A stretch of 64,000 nucleotides of DNA, from NCBI GenBank assembly GCA_963717125.1, contig CAVQVG010000007.1, forward strand, positions 1-64,000. The letters are read 5' to 3'. The translations under genes were made by a program, and so were the position numbers. Of the stretch, positions 25,087-33,579 are shown piece after piece; position 1 is the stretch's first letter; every line of letters begins with the position of its first letter. Source of the DNA: RYN-230 sp963717125 (lineage in GTDB: Bacteria; Actinomycetota; Actinomycetes; Streptosporangiales; Streptosporangiaceae). The notes beneath the pieces are model-generated. The model saw only the letters and a list, made by a program, of their open reading frames with translations, was not told where the DNA came from and made no database searches.

Positions 25087-25641
25087 TCAGGACGGCGCCG
25101 GGCCCTCGCCTTTGCCCTTGTCGAATCCGGTCGCCTTGGCGGGCAGCTTCGCGGTGCCTCTCCGGTCCACCACGAACCGGCACGAACCGATGTAGTGACC
25201 ACGCTGCCAGTTGAACTTGTAGCCCCAGGACCCCCAGCCGAGCCAGCCGATCGAGTAGCTGCGGGGCACCTTCCACGAAGCGCTCTGGTTGACGCTGCTG
25301 GTCCGGCTGTAGGCGATTTTCGCGCTGATCTTCGCATCGGCTTTCGAGATGAGATCGTTCAGGCTGTACGAGCCGGACGCGGTGACCTGCCCGCTCACCT
25401 TGGTGCCCGAGGACACGTTGAGCTTGAGCGTGAGCCCATGCGGCCCGGTCGTCTTGTCGCCCTTGTGCAGGATGAAGTACGGCTTCGAACTGGAGACGCT
25501 GTACCACTCGCCGGCCGGGCAGACATGGGGTGCATGGGGTGCATGGGCCGCGGCCAGTGCGGGCGCCGCGGCTCCGGCGGCGCTGAGCGCGGTGCCCAGC
25601 ACTGCCGCGCCGGCCAGGGCGCCGAGCCGAAATCTGGTCAT
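25087..25641 (-). CDS. Secreted protein, unknown
   Basis: ATG at 25641 is set by AAGGAGG six bases upstream. The product has 184 residues with a signal peptide (MTRFRLGALAGAAVLGTALS, cleavage after an ALAAAHA-type site). The mature part starts with a His/Pro stretch, then VCPAGEWYSVSSSKPYFILHKG, a Ser/Lys-rich beta region, and a Gly/Trp motif SIGWLGWGSWGYKFNWQRGHY. Two cysteines could form a disulfide. No family is recognised. It lies 63 bases after the SARP regulator on the same strand and may be in its regulon. Confidence 0.7.
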   Translation of the reverse strand: MTRFRLGALAGAAVLGTALSAAGAAAPALAAAHAPHAPHVCPAGEWYSVSSSKPYFILHKGDKTTGPHGLTLKLNVSSGTKVSGQVTASGSYSLNDLISKADAKISAKIAYSRTSSVNQSASWKVPRSYSIGWLGWGSWGYKFNWQRGHYIGSCRFVVDRRGTAKLPAKATGFDKGKGEGPAPS

Positions 25642-25704
25642 CCGTTCCTCCTTGCTAGGAGCGCCCCAGGTCGGGCGCGCTGCGCGCAAGGCTGCGCCCG
25701 CGGT

Positions 25705-28581
25705 TCAGCGTCCCGGTAGCGTCTGGGTAGCCCCGGCCACGTCCCGCCCGCCGAGCTCGTCCAGCCAGGCCCGCACCTGAGCAGCATCTGGGTGACGCAG
25801 GTCATCGAGGATGGCGAGCGCCTGACGCCAGGTGTCCCGGGCCTCGTCCGGCTGACCGGCGGCCCGCTGCGCCGCACCGAGATGGCCGAGCAGATAGGCC
25901 TGGTCATAACCCACCGCACGGCCGCGGAAGATGCCCAGCGCGCGCTGGTAGTAGCTGACCGCCTCGCCGGGCTGGCCGAGACGATGGTGCGCGTACCCGA
26001 TGCTGTCCAGCGTCTGGGCCGCGCCGTCCCGGCTGCCGATCGCATCGAAGATGGCCAGCGCCCGGTGGCAGTAGCGCAACGTCTGCGCGTGGTTGCCGAG
26101 GCAGGCGTGATACCAGCCGATGTTGTTCAGCGCGCCCGCCGCGATGACCTCGGAGCCAGCCGCCTCGGCCTGGCGCAGCGCCCAGCCCGCGTGATCGAGC
26201 GCCAGGTTGTACCGGCGGCGCGCGCTGAAGGTCCGGCCGAGATCGATGTGGGTGCGGGCCAGCCCGAGGTCATCACCGAGACGGCCGAACAGGGCGAGGG
26301 CCTTCCGCTGGTGGTGCAGCGCCTCATCGCGGTCACCCAGCCGCAGGCACGCCCGGCCCAGGTCGTTGTGCGCGTGGGCCTGACCGTCCTGGTCACCGAT
26401 CCGGCGTGCGGACCGGAGCGCGAGCCGCTGCAAGCTGACCCAGTCCTGCCAGTGCCCGCAGCGGTTGAAGTACGTCGTCAGCGCCCAGGCGAGCTGCCAG
26501 GCGTGCGCGCCGAACCCGCGTTCGGCCGCGACCGTGACCGCCCGGGTCAGCACCCGGTGCTCGGCCTTGAACCACGCCAGCGCGGCCTCGTAGCCCGGCG
26601 CTGGCTCGGCCGTCACGGCCGGGCCGGCCGAGGCCACGGTGATGGCCGGTCGCAGCGGGTCGAGCACCCGGTCGGCGGCACACGCGGCGCCCAGGTAGTG
26701 ATCGAGCATGCGGCCGACCGCCGCCCGGGTCTCCGGGTCGGCCAGGCGGGCGGCCGCCTGCTCCGCGGCGTAGGAACGCAGCAGGTCGTGCGCGGCGAAC
26801 CGGCCCTCCGAACTGTCCTGGATGAGCTGCGTCTCGGCCAGCTCGGCCAGCATCTTCCGCGCGTCCGGCAGCGGCACCCCGGCCAGGCTGGCCGCGGCCG
26901 GCTCGCTGATGTCCGGCCCGGGATGCATGCCGAGCAGCCAGAACAGCCGCGCGGCCGGCTCGGTGAGGCCGTGGCAGGACCACGCGAACGCGGCCCGGAT
27001 GTCCGTCGCCACCTCGCCCGTGGCGAAGCCGTCCAGCCGGGCCGCGGCCAGCTCCCCGGCGATGGCGGCCAGCGGCCGCGCCGGGCTCATGGCCGCGCGC
27101 GCCGCGGCGATCGACACGGCCAGCGGTAACCGGGCGCACAGCCTGATCAGGTCGGCCACCGCGGCTGGCTCGGCGGCCAGCCGCCGCGGCCCGAGCCGGC
27201 AGGCCAGTAACTGGGCGGCCTCGGCCTCGGTGAACAGGCCCAGCGCGACCGGCTGCGCGCCTTCCGCGGCGACCAGGCCGGTCAGCCGGTTGCGGCTGGT
27301 GATCAGGACCAGGCTGCCGTTTCCCCCCGGCAGCAGCGGCCGGACCTGCTCCGCGTCCCGCGCGTTGTCCAGGACGATGAGCATCCGGCAGCCGGCCAGC
27401 AGGCTGCGGTACAGGCCGGCCCGCGCCTGCTGGCCGGCCGGGACGGCCGCGGGTGCCAGGTGGAACGCGTCCAGGAAACCGCGCAGCGCGTCGGCCGGCG
27501 CGACCGGCTCACCGGAGGGATCGAAGCCGCGCAGGTTGACGTACAGCTGCCCATCCGGGAACTGGCCGGCCGCCTGGTGGGCCCAGTGCAGCGCCAGCGC
27601 GGTCTTGCCCACCCCCGCGGAGCCGCCGATCGCCGAGATCACCACCGTCCGGGCCGGGTTCCCCGCCTGGCCCAGCGCGGCGTCGAGGGCGGCCAGCTCA
27701 CCGTGGCGGCCGGTGAAGAACGGCGGCGGGGGTGGCAGCTGCCGCGGCACCGGGCCGGCCGGTACGGGGCCGGCCGGTCCGCCGCGTCCCGGCGCGGCGA
27801 CCGGCCCACCGCCGACCTCCGCCGTCCCGCGCGGCAGCAGCGCCGGGTCGGCCGCCAGGATCTGGCGCTGCAGCTCGCGCAGCTCCGCTCCGGGCTCCAC
27901 CCCCAGCTCCGCGCGGAACGCGCGCCAGGCCTCCTGATAGGCGGCCAGCGCCTCGGCCTGGCGGCCACAGCGGTAGTAGGCCAGCATCAGCTGGGCGTGG
28001 AACCGCTCGTGCCAGGGATGCTGGGTGATGAGGGCACGCAGCTGCGGCACCAGCTCCTCGGCCCGGCCGAGGCGAAGCTGTGCTTCCTGGCGCCATTCCA
28101 GGGCCTGCACGTACATCTGCTCCAGGCGGGGCACTTCCTCGCGGTGCAGCACCTCGGACGGGATGTCGGCCAGCGGTGTCCCCCGGGACAGCCCGAGAGC
28201 CTCGGCCGCCGCGGCGCCGGCCTGCTCCCACCGGCCGGCCCGGACCGACGCGCCCGCGGCACTCAGCAGCTGGCCGAACTGAAGCAGGTCCAGCTCGGCG
28301 GGGCCAGCGCCGATCTGGTAACCCGGATTGCGGGTCAGGATCCGCCCACCCACCTCGGGGCCCAGCCCCCCGCGCAGCCGTTTGACGTAGTTGCGCAGCG
28401 TGGGCCCCGCGGCCGGCGGCGGCGTGTCATTCCAGATGGCCACCGTGAGCTGGGCCGCGGATACGACGTGGTTGGCCTGAGTTAACAGCGCGGCCAGCAC
28501 GATCCGCTGCTTGGCGGCGGGCACGGCGATATCCCCGCCGTCGTGCGTCACCTGCAATGGTCCGAGTAAGGACAGCCACAT
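25705..28581 (-). CDS. SARP/AfsR-type regulator with NB-ARC and TPR domains
   Basis: ATG at 28581 after GGAGGCGAGGAGG; 958 residues. The OmpR-type winged helix is at 1-95 (AAKQRIVLAALLTQANHVVSAAQL, RNYVKRLRGGLG). The BTAD domain is at about 95-240 (HREEVPRLEQMYVQALEW, PWHERFHAQLMLAYYRCGRQAEALAAY in two parts). The NB-ARC ATPase is at about 285-600 with P-loop GGSAGVGKTALALHWAH, MLIVLDNARDA and LVLITSRNRL. C-terminal TPRs follow. The protein is an ATP-switched activator of the AfsR class that binds direct repeats near promoters. It lies 50 bases after hisS on the same strand. The target is not known; no biosynthetic cluster is visible. Confidence 0.92.
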   Translation of the reverse strand: MWLSLLGPLQVTHDGGDIAVPAAKQRIVLAALLTQANHVVSAAQLTVAIWNDTPPPAAGPTLRNYVKRLRGGLGPEVGGRILTRNPGYQIGAGPAELDLLQFGQLLSAAGASVRAGRWEQAGAAAAEALGLSRGTPLADIPSEVLHREEVPRLEQMYVQALEWRQEAQLRLGRAEELVPQLRALITQHPWHERFHAQLMLAYYRCGRQAEALAAYQEAWRAFRAELGVEPGAELRELQRQILAADPALLPRGTAEVGGGPVAAPGRGGPAGPVPAGPVPRQLPPPPPFFTGRHGELAALDAALGQAGNPARTVVISAIGGSAGVGKTALALHWAHQAAGQFPDGQLYVNLRGFDPSGEPVAPADALRGFLDAFHLAPAAVPAGQQARAGLYRSLLAGCRMLIVLDNARDAEQVRPLLPGGNGSLVLITSRNRLTGLVAAEGAQPVALGLFTEAEAAQLLACRLGPRRLAAEPAAVADLIRLCARLPLAVSIAAARAAMSPARPLAAIAGELAAARLDGFATGEVATDIRAAFAWSCHGLTEPAARLFWLLGMHPGPDISEPAAASLAGVPLPDARKMLAELAETQLIQDSSEGRFAAHDLLRSYAAEQAAARLADPETRAAVGRMLDHYLGAACAADRVLDPLRPAITVASAGPAVTAEPAPGYEAALAWFKAEHRVLTRAVTVAAERGFGAHAWQLAWALTTYFNRCGHWQDWVSLQRLALRSARRIGDQDGQAHAHNDLGRACLRLGDRDEALHHQRKALALFGRLGDDLGLARTHIDLGRTFSARRRYNLALDHAGWALRQAEAAGSEVIAAGALNNIGWYHACLGNHAQTLRYCHRALAIFDAIGSRDGAAQTLDSIGYAHHRLGQPGEAVSYYQRALGIFRGRAVGYDQAYLLGHLGAAQRAAGQPDEARDTWRQALAILDDLRHPDAAQVRAWLDELGGRDVAGATQTLPGR

Positions 28582-28631
28582 CGTCGCCTCCTCGCCTCCT
28601 CCAGCCATGACGGCCGCGCCGGCCCGGGCGG

Positions 28632-29951
28632 CTAGCCGGGCGGGCAGTGCTCAGCCAGGTAACCACGCAGCGCACCGGCCAGGACCGCGGTCTGCTCGCC
28701 GCTGTCCATGTCCCGCACGGTGACCGTGCCGGCTTCCTGCTCGGTGCGGCCGTAGATCAGCGCCCACCGGGCGCCCTGATCGCTGGCCCACTTGAGCTGA
28801 CGGCCGAGCTTGCGCGACCCGCCCAGGTACACGCTGGCCCGCAACCCCGCGTCCCGGGCCGCGGCCGCGAAGCCGAAGGAGCGTTCGGCGAACTCGTCGC
28901 CCATGATCGTGACGGCCACGTCCAGCCGCCGGAGCCGGGCCGCGCCGCCGGCCTCGGGGAGCAGCAGCAGGATACGCTCGACGCCCAGCGACCCGCCGGT
29001 GCCCGGCGTGTCCGGCCCGCCGAGCTGCTCGATCAGGTGGTCGTACCGGCCACCGGAGGCGATCGACGAGCCCACCCCCGGCGCGGTCACCTCCCAGATC
29101 GGCCCGGTGTAGTAGCTCAGCCCGCGCACCAGCCGCGGAGTGAACTCGACCCGCCCGGCGGGGATATGGGTGCCCACCAGGGCGAGCACCGCGTCAACCT
29201 CGTCCAGGCCGGCCGCGCCTTCCTCGCTGGGCTTGAGTACGGCCCGGATCCGGTCCACGGCATCCGGCGCGGTCATCGCGCTGACCAGGTCCGCCGCGGT
29301 GGCTTCGGGCAGGCCCCGGCCGGCCAGTTCCACGATGACCTCGGGCGGCGCCAGCTTGTCCAGCTTGTCCAGCGTGATGAGCACCCCGGCGCCCAGCTCA
29401 GCCGGGATGCGGAAGGACTCCAGCAGGCCGGCCAGCACGTGCCGCGAGTTGAGCAGGAAGCGGAAGCCGGGGATGCCCAGCCGGTCCAGCGCGTCGTGCA
29501 CCGCGCAGATCACCTCGGCGTCGGCCAGCACCGAGGTGGTGCCGAGGGTGTCCAGGTCGCACTGGGTGAACTCGCGGAACCGGCCCCGCCCCGGCCGGTC
29601 CGCCCGCCACACCGAGCCGATCGTGTACCGCTTGTACGGGCTGGGCAGCTGGCTGCCGTACGCGGCGGCCACCCGGGCCAGCGGGACCGTCATGTCATAG
29701 CGCAGCGCCAGGTCGGCCTCGCCGGACGCCTCGTGCTCGCCGCGCCGCAGGATCTTGAAGATGAGCTTGTCGCCCTCTTCCCCGTACTTGCCGAGCAGCA
29801 CGCCGAGACGCTCGAAGGCCGGCGTCTGCAGCGGCTCGAACCCGTACTGCGCGAACACCGACCGGATGACCGCGAACGCGCGTTCCCGGGCTTCGAATTC
29901 GGCGGCGAGGAAATCACGTGTCCCCGACGGGGGATCGAACTGCGTAGGCAT
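28632..29951 (-). CDS. hisS: Histidyl-tRNA synthetase
   Basis: ATG at 29951 (MPTQFDPPSGTRDFL) gives 439 residues; the longer frame upstream is not coding. Class II motifs are present: LALRYDMTVPLARV (motif 2 region and ATP site), GSVWRADRPGRGRFREFTQCDLD, the histidine-A box RGLSYYTGPIWEV, and GGRYDHLIEQLGG with GTGGSLGVERILLLL (motif 3). A C-terminal anticodon-binding domain ends the protein. The KYGEEGDKLIFKI segment is closer to archaeal/eukaryotic-type HisRS than to the usual bacterial form, so it may be a second, possibly resistance-linked or regulatory, copy (inference). It precedes the SARP gene. Confidence 0.88.
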   Translation of the reverse strand: MPTQFDPPSGTRDFLAAEFEARERAFAVIRSVFAQYGFEPLQTPAFERLGVLLGKYGEEGDKLIFKILRRGEHEASGEADLALRYDMTVPLARVAAAYGSQLPSPYKRYTIGSVWRADRPGRGRFREFTQCDLDTLGTTSVLADAEVICAVHDALDRLGIPGFRFLLNSRHVLAGLLESFRIPAELGAGVLITLDKLDKLAPPEVIVELAGRGLPEATAADLVSAMTAPDAVDRIRAVLKPSEEGAAGLDEVDAVLALVGTHIPAGRVEFTPRLVRGLSYYTGPIWEVTAPGVGSSIASGGRYDHLIEQLGGPDTPGTGGSLGVERILLLLPEAGGAARLRRLDVAVTIMGDEFAERSFGFAAAARDAGLRASVYLGGSRKLGRQLKWASDQGARWALIYGRTEQEAGTVTVRDMDSGEQTAVLAGALRGYLAEHCPPG

Positions 29952-30107
29952 GCGCCCATGCTCCCCGACAACGGCACCTCCCGTCACATCGAAACGCGTT
30001 CGGGGCCAGCGCACGGGGCGTGCTAGCGTGGACGGCGTGTACTAGGACCAGCGGCCGCGCCCTGCGCATTCCCGGCTATCGCCCGCCCTCGTCCTAGGAG
30101 TTCTCCC

Positions 30108-31376
30108 GTGTCCCGCTCCGCGCGCAGCCCGCGCCGCGGCCTGCCGCTGGCCGTCATCCTGCAGGTGCTGATCTCCGCGGGCGACGGGCTGGCCATGGTC
30201 GCCCTGGCCAGCCGGGTGTACCAGAGTTCGCACGCGTCCTGGGCGGTGGCCTCGGTGTTCCTGGCCGTCACCGTGCCGATCACCGCGCTCGCCCCGGCGG
30301 CGGGAGTGCTGCTCGACCGGTGGCCGGTGCGGCCGGTGCTGATCATCGCGGCGGCCGCGGAGACGCTGGTCGCGCTGGCCCTGACGAGGTTCACCGGGAC
30401 CGGCGCGACGCTCGCGCTGGCCATCGGGTTCGGCTTGTGCGCGGCCGTGCTGCAGCCGGGCCTGGGCGCGATCGTGCCGCGGCTGGCCGGCGACGCCGGG
30501 GTGATCCGGGCCAACGGCTATCTGCAGGCGGCCACCTGGGGCGGCTTCACGCTGGGCCCGCTGCTGGCGGGCGGGCTCACCGCGGCGGGCGGCACCGGCC
30601 TGGCCCTCGGCGCAGTCGCGGCGATGTACGGCCTGGGCGCGGCCGGGCTGGGCGCGCTCCGGCTCAGCCCGGACCCGGCGGCCAGCCCGGACCCGGCGGC
30701 GGGTGCCGAGGCCGCCGAGCGCGGCGCCCGCCAGTTCAGCGCCGGGCTGCGTTTCCTGCGCGCCGACCGGGAGGCGGGCCTGCTCGTGCTGGTGGTCACC
30801 ATCATGGTCACGTTCGCCAACATGGCCAGCGTGGCCGAAGTCGCGTTCGCCGAGGGCGTGCTCCGGTCCGGGCCCACCGGCTACTCGGTGCTGGTCGCCG
30901 CCTGGACCGCGGGCATGCTGGCCGGGACGCTGGTGGGCGGGCGCCTGCCCGGGCGCCGCCTGGCGCGGGCGGTGCTGCTGGGCAGCCTGGTCACCGGGGT
31001 CGGGGTGGCGCTGGCGGCCGGCGCGGTCACGCTGTGGCAGGCCGCGGCCGCCTACGGGATCGGCGGCGTGGCCAACGGGCTGGAGGTGGTGGCCACCCGC
31101 AGCTTCCTGAACCACCGGGCCCCGCCCGCCATCGCCGGGCGGGTGTTCGCCATGTACTCCGGGCTGCTGTTCGGCGCGGCGTCGCTGGGCATGGCCGCGG
31201 CGGGCGGGCTGCTGGCCCCGCTCGACCCGCGGCTGGTGCTGCTCATCGCCGGCGGCGGCGGCATCGTGGCCACCATTCTCGGCTGGCTGCGGTACACCAG
31301 CCTGGTTCGCCGCGGCGCCGCGCCCAGCCAGCCGGAGCCGAGCAGGCCCGCCGCGGCGCGCAGCGCGCCGCGCTAA
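30108..31376 (+). CDS. MFS efflux transporter
   Basis: GTG after TAGGAG; 422 residues with about 12 hydrophobic segments. The first loop has the MFS-type AGVLLDRWPVRPVL motif, and the middle has a hydrophilic loop (SPDPAASPDPAAGAEAAERG) between the two halves. This is a proton-driven drug or metabolite exporter of the cell membrane; the substrate is unknown. It converges with a TetR gene by four bases, which makes local control possible. Confidence 0.85.
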   Translation: MSRSARSPRRGLPLAVILQVLISAGDGLAMVALASRVYQSSHASWAVASVFLAVTVPITALAPAAGVLLDRWPVRPVLIIAAAAETLVALALTRFTGTGATLALAIGFGLCAAVLQPGLGAIVPRLAGDAGVIRANGYLQAATWGGFTLGPLLAGGLTAAGGTGLALGAVAAMYGLGAAGLGALRLSPDPAASPDPAAGAEAAERGARQFSAGLRFLRADREAGLLVLVVTIMVTFANMASVAEVAFAEGVLRSGPTGYSVLVAAWTAGMLAGTLVGGRLPGRRLARAVLLGSLVTGVGVALAAGAVTLWQAAAAYGIGGVANGLEVVATRSFLNHRAPPAIAGRVFAMYSGLLFGAASLGMAAAGGLLAPLDPRLVLLIAGGGGIVATILGWLRYTSLVRRGAAPSQPEPSRPAAARSAPR

Positions 31377-31984
31377 CCCGGCTCGGGCCAGATGATGCCG
31401 AGGACGCGCCAAGCCCAGTCACCGCCGATCCGCTCAGCACGCAGGTAGCAGGCGTACAGCGACCCGGTGAGCAGCCTGACCGCCAGGCCGGGATCCAGGC
31501 CGGCCGGCAGGCTGCCGCTGGCCACGCCGCGGACCAGCGCGGCGCGCAGCCGGTCCTCCCGCGGATCGGCCACGTGCCGCCGGAAGTGCGCGAGCAGCTC
31601 CGGGTTGCGGTCCCGTTCGGCCAGGACGGCGGCCAGCACGGCCAGCCCGTTCCGCCGCACCATGGTGTCCCGGATGTTCTCCAGGACAGCCAGCGCGTCG
31701 GCCCGCGGGGTCACCGCCGACCGGGGCAGCGCGGTGACCGGCATCGCGTCGATCCCGGCCAGCGCGAGGGCCAGCTTGTCCGGGAACCGGCGGCGCAGGC
31801 TCGGCGGGCTGGTCCCGGCGGTCGCCGCTACCCCCTCGATCGACATCCCGTCGTAGCCGCGCTCGCCCAGCTGGCGCACGGCGGCGGCGAGGATAGCGGC
31901 GTCCAGGCTGGTGTCCCGGGGACGCCCGGGCGGACGCCCTGCCGTGCCGCCCGCCGCCGTGTTCCGCCGCTCTGCCTGCATCAT
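31373..31984 (-). CDS. TetR-family regulator
   Basis: ATG at 31984 is chosen because the upstream extension is Gly/Arg-rich; a second ATG follows directly. About 203 residues. The N-terminal HTH is DAAILAAAVRQLGERGYDGMSIEGVAATAGTSPPSLRRRF in two parts, with recognition around SPPSLRRRFPDK. The C-terminal half is the ligand and dimer domain (DTMVRRNGLAVLAAVLAERDRNPELL; VRLLTGSLYACYLRAERIGG). It is divergent from the sigma factor and convergent with the MFS pump, either of which it could control. Confidence 0.88.
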   Translation of the reverse strand: MMQAERRNTAAGGTAGRPPGRPRDTSLDAAILAAAVRQLGERGYDGMSIEGVAATAGTSPPSLRRRFPDKLALALAGIDAMPVTALPRSAVTPRADALAVLENIRDTMVRRNGLAVLAAVLAERDRNPELLAHFRRHVADPREDRLRAALVRGVASGSLPAGLDPGLAVRLLTGSLYACYLRAERIGGDWAWRVLGIIWPEPG

Positions 31985-32114
31985 GCCGTTGCCTCTCCCG
32001 CCCGCCGTTCCGGTCCCGCAGGGGCAAGCTCCGCGGACCCCGATGCCGTTACGTCTGGCTAAGGTCACGCAAATCTGCTGCGCCAGTCACCCTCAGGTGC
32101 AGATACTCACATCT

Positions 32115-32669
32115 GTGATCGGCGAGGACTTCCCGGCTCTACTGGCCGCCGCACAGGGCGGCAGCGAGGAAGCCTTCGCCACACTGTGGCGGGACGGCAA
32201 CCAGGCCCTGCTGCGCTACCTTCGGGCCGCCGCGCCTGTCGCGGCCGAAGATGTCGCCGCCGAGACCTGGGTGCAGGTGGTCCGCGGGCTCGCCGGCTTC
32301 CGCGGCGACGAACGGGCCTGGCGGTCCTGGCTGCTCACCATCGCCCGGCACCGGGCGATCGACGAGGGCCGCCGCCGGTCCCGGCGCCCGGCGGCGCCGC
32401 TCGACGAGCTGCCCCAGGCCAGCGAGCCGAGAACCGGGGACGCGGCCGCGGCGGCCATGACCAACCTGGCCACGGACGCGCTGATCCAGGCGGTCAGACA
32501 GCTGCCGCCCGCCCAGGCCGAAGTCATCCTGCTGCGCGTCCTGGCCGACCTGGACAACGAGACGGTGGCCCGGATCGTGGGCCGCAGTCCCGGCGCGGTC
32601 CGCATCGCCGCCCATCGTGGCCTGCGCCGGCTCGCGCAGGCCATGTCTGCGACGGGTGTAACGCGGTGA
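32115..32669 (+). CDS. ECF-type RNA polymerase sigma factor
   Basis: GTG 32115 (VIGEDFPALLAAAQGG) is the preferred start; GTG 32097 would add six residues. 184 residues. Region 2 is SEEAFATLWRDGNQALLRYL with AAETWVQVVRGLAGFRGDERAWRSWL. Region 4 is IQAVRQLPPAQAEVILLRVL with NETVARIVGRSPGAVRIAAHRGLRRL. It directs polymerase to stress promoters. The next gene overlaps it by four bases (GTGA) and encodes a membrane protein likely to hold it in check. Confidence 0.9.
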   Translation: MIGEDFPALLAAAQGGSEEAFATLWRDGNQALLRYLRAAAPVAAEDVAAETWVQVVRGLAGFRGDERAWRSWLLTIARHRAIDEGRRRSRRPAAPLDELPQASEPRTGDAAAAAMTNLATDALIQAVRQLPPAQAEVILLRVLADLDNETVARIVGRSPGAVRIAAHRGLRRLAQAMSATGVTR

Positions 32670-33553
32670 CCGGCGGCGGAGTTTCGGACGACATGCCGAT
32701 GCCACCGTGGCCCGCGGACGGCGAGCTCCCCCCGCCCGGGGATGCCGCCTTCGACGCGCTGCTCGACCGGGCGCCGCTGCCCGGCGACGCCGCGGCCGGG
32801 CTGCACCAGCTGGCGGCGGCGTTCGGGGAGCTGTACGCGGCCCCGGTGCCCAGCTCGCCCGCGGCCGAGCAGCACGCGGTGGCCGCGTTCCGCGCGGCGG
32901 CGGGCCAGCCGGGCCCGGCGGCGGCCCCGACCCGGCCAGCCCGGTCCCAGGCAGTCCTGTCCCAGGCAGTCCCGTCCCGGCCAGCCCCGTCCCGGCCAGC
33001 CCCGTCCCGGCCAGCCCGGTCCCGGCCGGGCCGGCGCCGGGCCCGGGTGCCGCGGCTGAGCGCCCGGATCGCCGCGATCGGCGCCGCCCTCGTGGTCTCC
33101 CTGGGCGGCGCGGCCGCGGTCGCCGCCTACTCCGGCGCCCTGCCGGACATGCTGCACCGGCTCACCCAGCACCACCCGGCCAGCCCGCCGGTCCTGCCGC
33201 ACCCCTCACCGGCTGAGCCGACGACCGAGAGCCGGTCAGCGGCCCCCGGCCCGGCAGCCGGCCTGTGCACCGCGTACCAGCACGCCCTCGCGCACGGCAG
33301 CCCAGGTGAGCAGCGGAGGGCGTTCAGCAAATTGGCCGCCGCAGCGGGCGGGGCGGGGCACGTCACGGCCTATTGCGCGGGGGTCGGCCAGGCCACGCGG
33401 GCGCCGGGCGGGCTGCATACGCACCCTGCCCATCCGCCTCATCCCACTCATCCAGCACACCCGCCGCACCCACCGCACCGCACCCACCACCGCATCCGGC
33501 GCATCCGGCGCATCCGGCGCACGGGCACAAGCAGGCCAGTGCCGGTTAGCTGA
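32666..33553 (+). CDS. Membrane partner of the sigma factor (anti-sigma-like)
   Basis: GTG overlaps the sigma stop. About 295 residues: an acidic N-terminal cytosolic helix region (DAAFDALLDRAPLPGDAAAGL, HAVAAFRAAA), a linker made by 15-bp repeats (PSRPA type), an Arg-rich stop-transfer patch, one membrane helix (IAAIGAALVVSLGGAAAVAA) and an outer part with AGLCTAYQHAL and VTAYC, then a His/Pro-rich tail. It lacks the HxxxCxxC zinc motif. The tail leaves its His-Pro pattern near 33475; a shifted frame continues it and stops at 33547-33549, so one more frameshift is possible. Such proteins are common after actinobacterial ECF genes. Confidence 0.7.
   Translation: MTGGGVSDDMPMPPWPADGELPPPGDAAFDALLDRAPLPGDAAAGLHQLAAAFGELYAAPVPSSPAAEQHAVAAFRAAAGQPGPAAAPTRPARSQAVLSQAVPSRPAPSRPAPSRPARSRPGRRRARVPRLSARIAAIGAALVVSLGGAAAVAAYSGALPDMLHRLTQHHPASPPVLPHPSPAEPTTESRSAAPGPAAGLCTAYQHALAHGSPGEQRRAFSKLAAAAGGAGHVTAYCAGVGQATRAPGGLHTHPAHPPHPTHPAHPPHPPHRTHHRIRRIRRIRRTGTSRPVPVS
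32942..33030 (+). repeat. 15-bp tandem repeat in coding sequence
   Basis: Five units of CGTCCCGGCCAGCC type start at 32942, 32957, 32972, 32987 and 33002, with a partial sixth. They encode a five-residue Ser/Arg/Pro/Ala linker before the membrane helix of the sigma partner. Confidence 0.75.
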
Positions 33554-33567
33554 CGGCGGCCGGGACG

Positions 33568-33579
33568 TAGGCTGGAAGC
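33568..33579 (+). promoter_or_regulatory. Leaderless-type -10 for lipA
   Basis: TAGGCT at 33568-33573 is six bases before GTG 33580. Confidence 0.5.
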
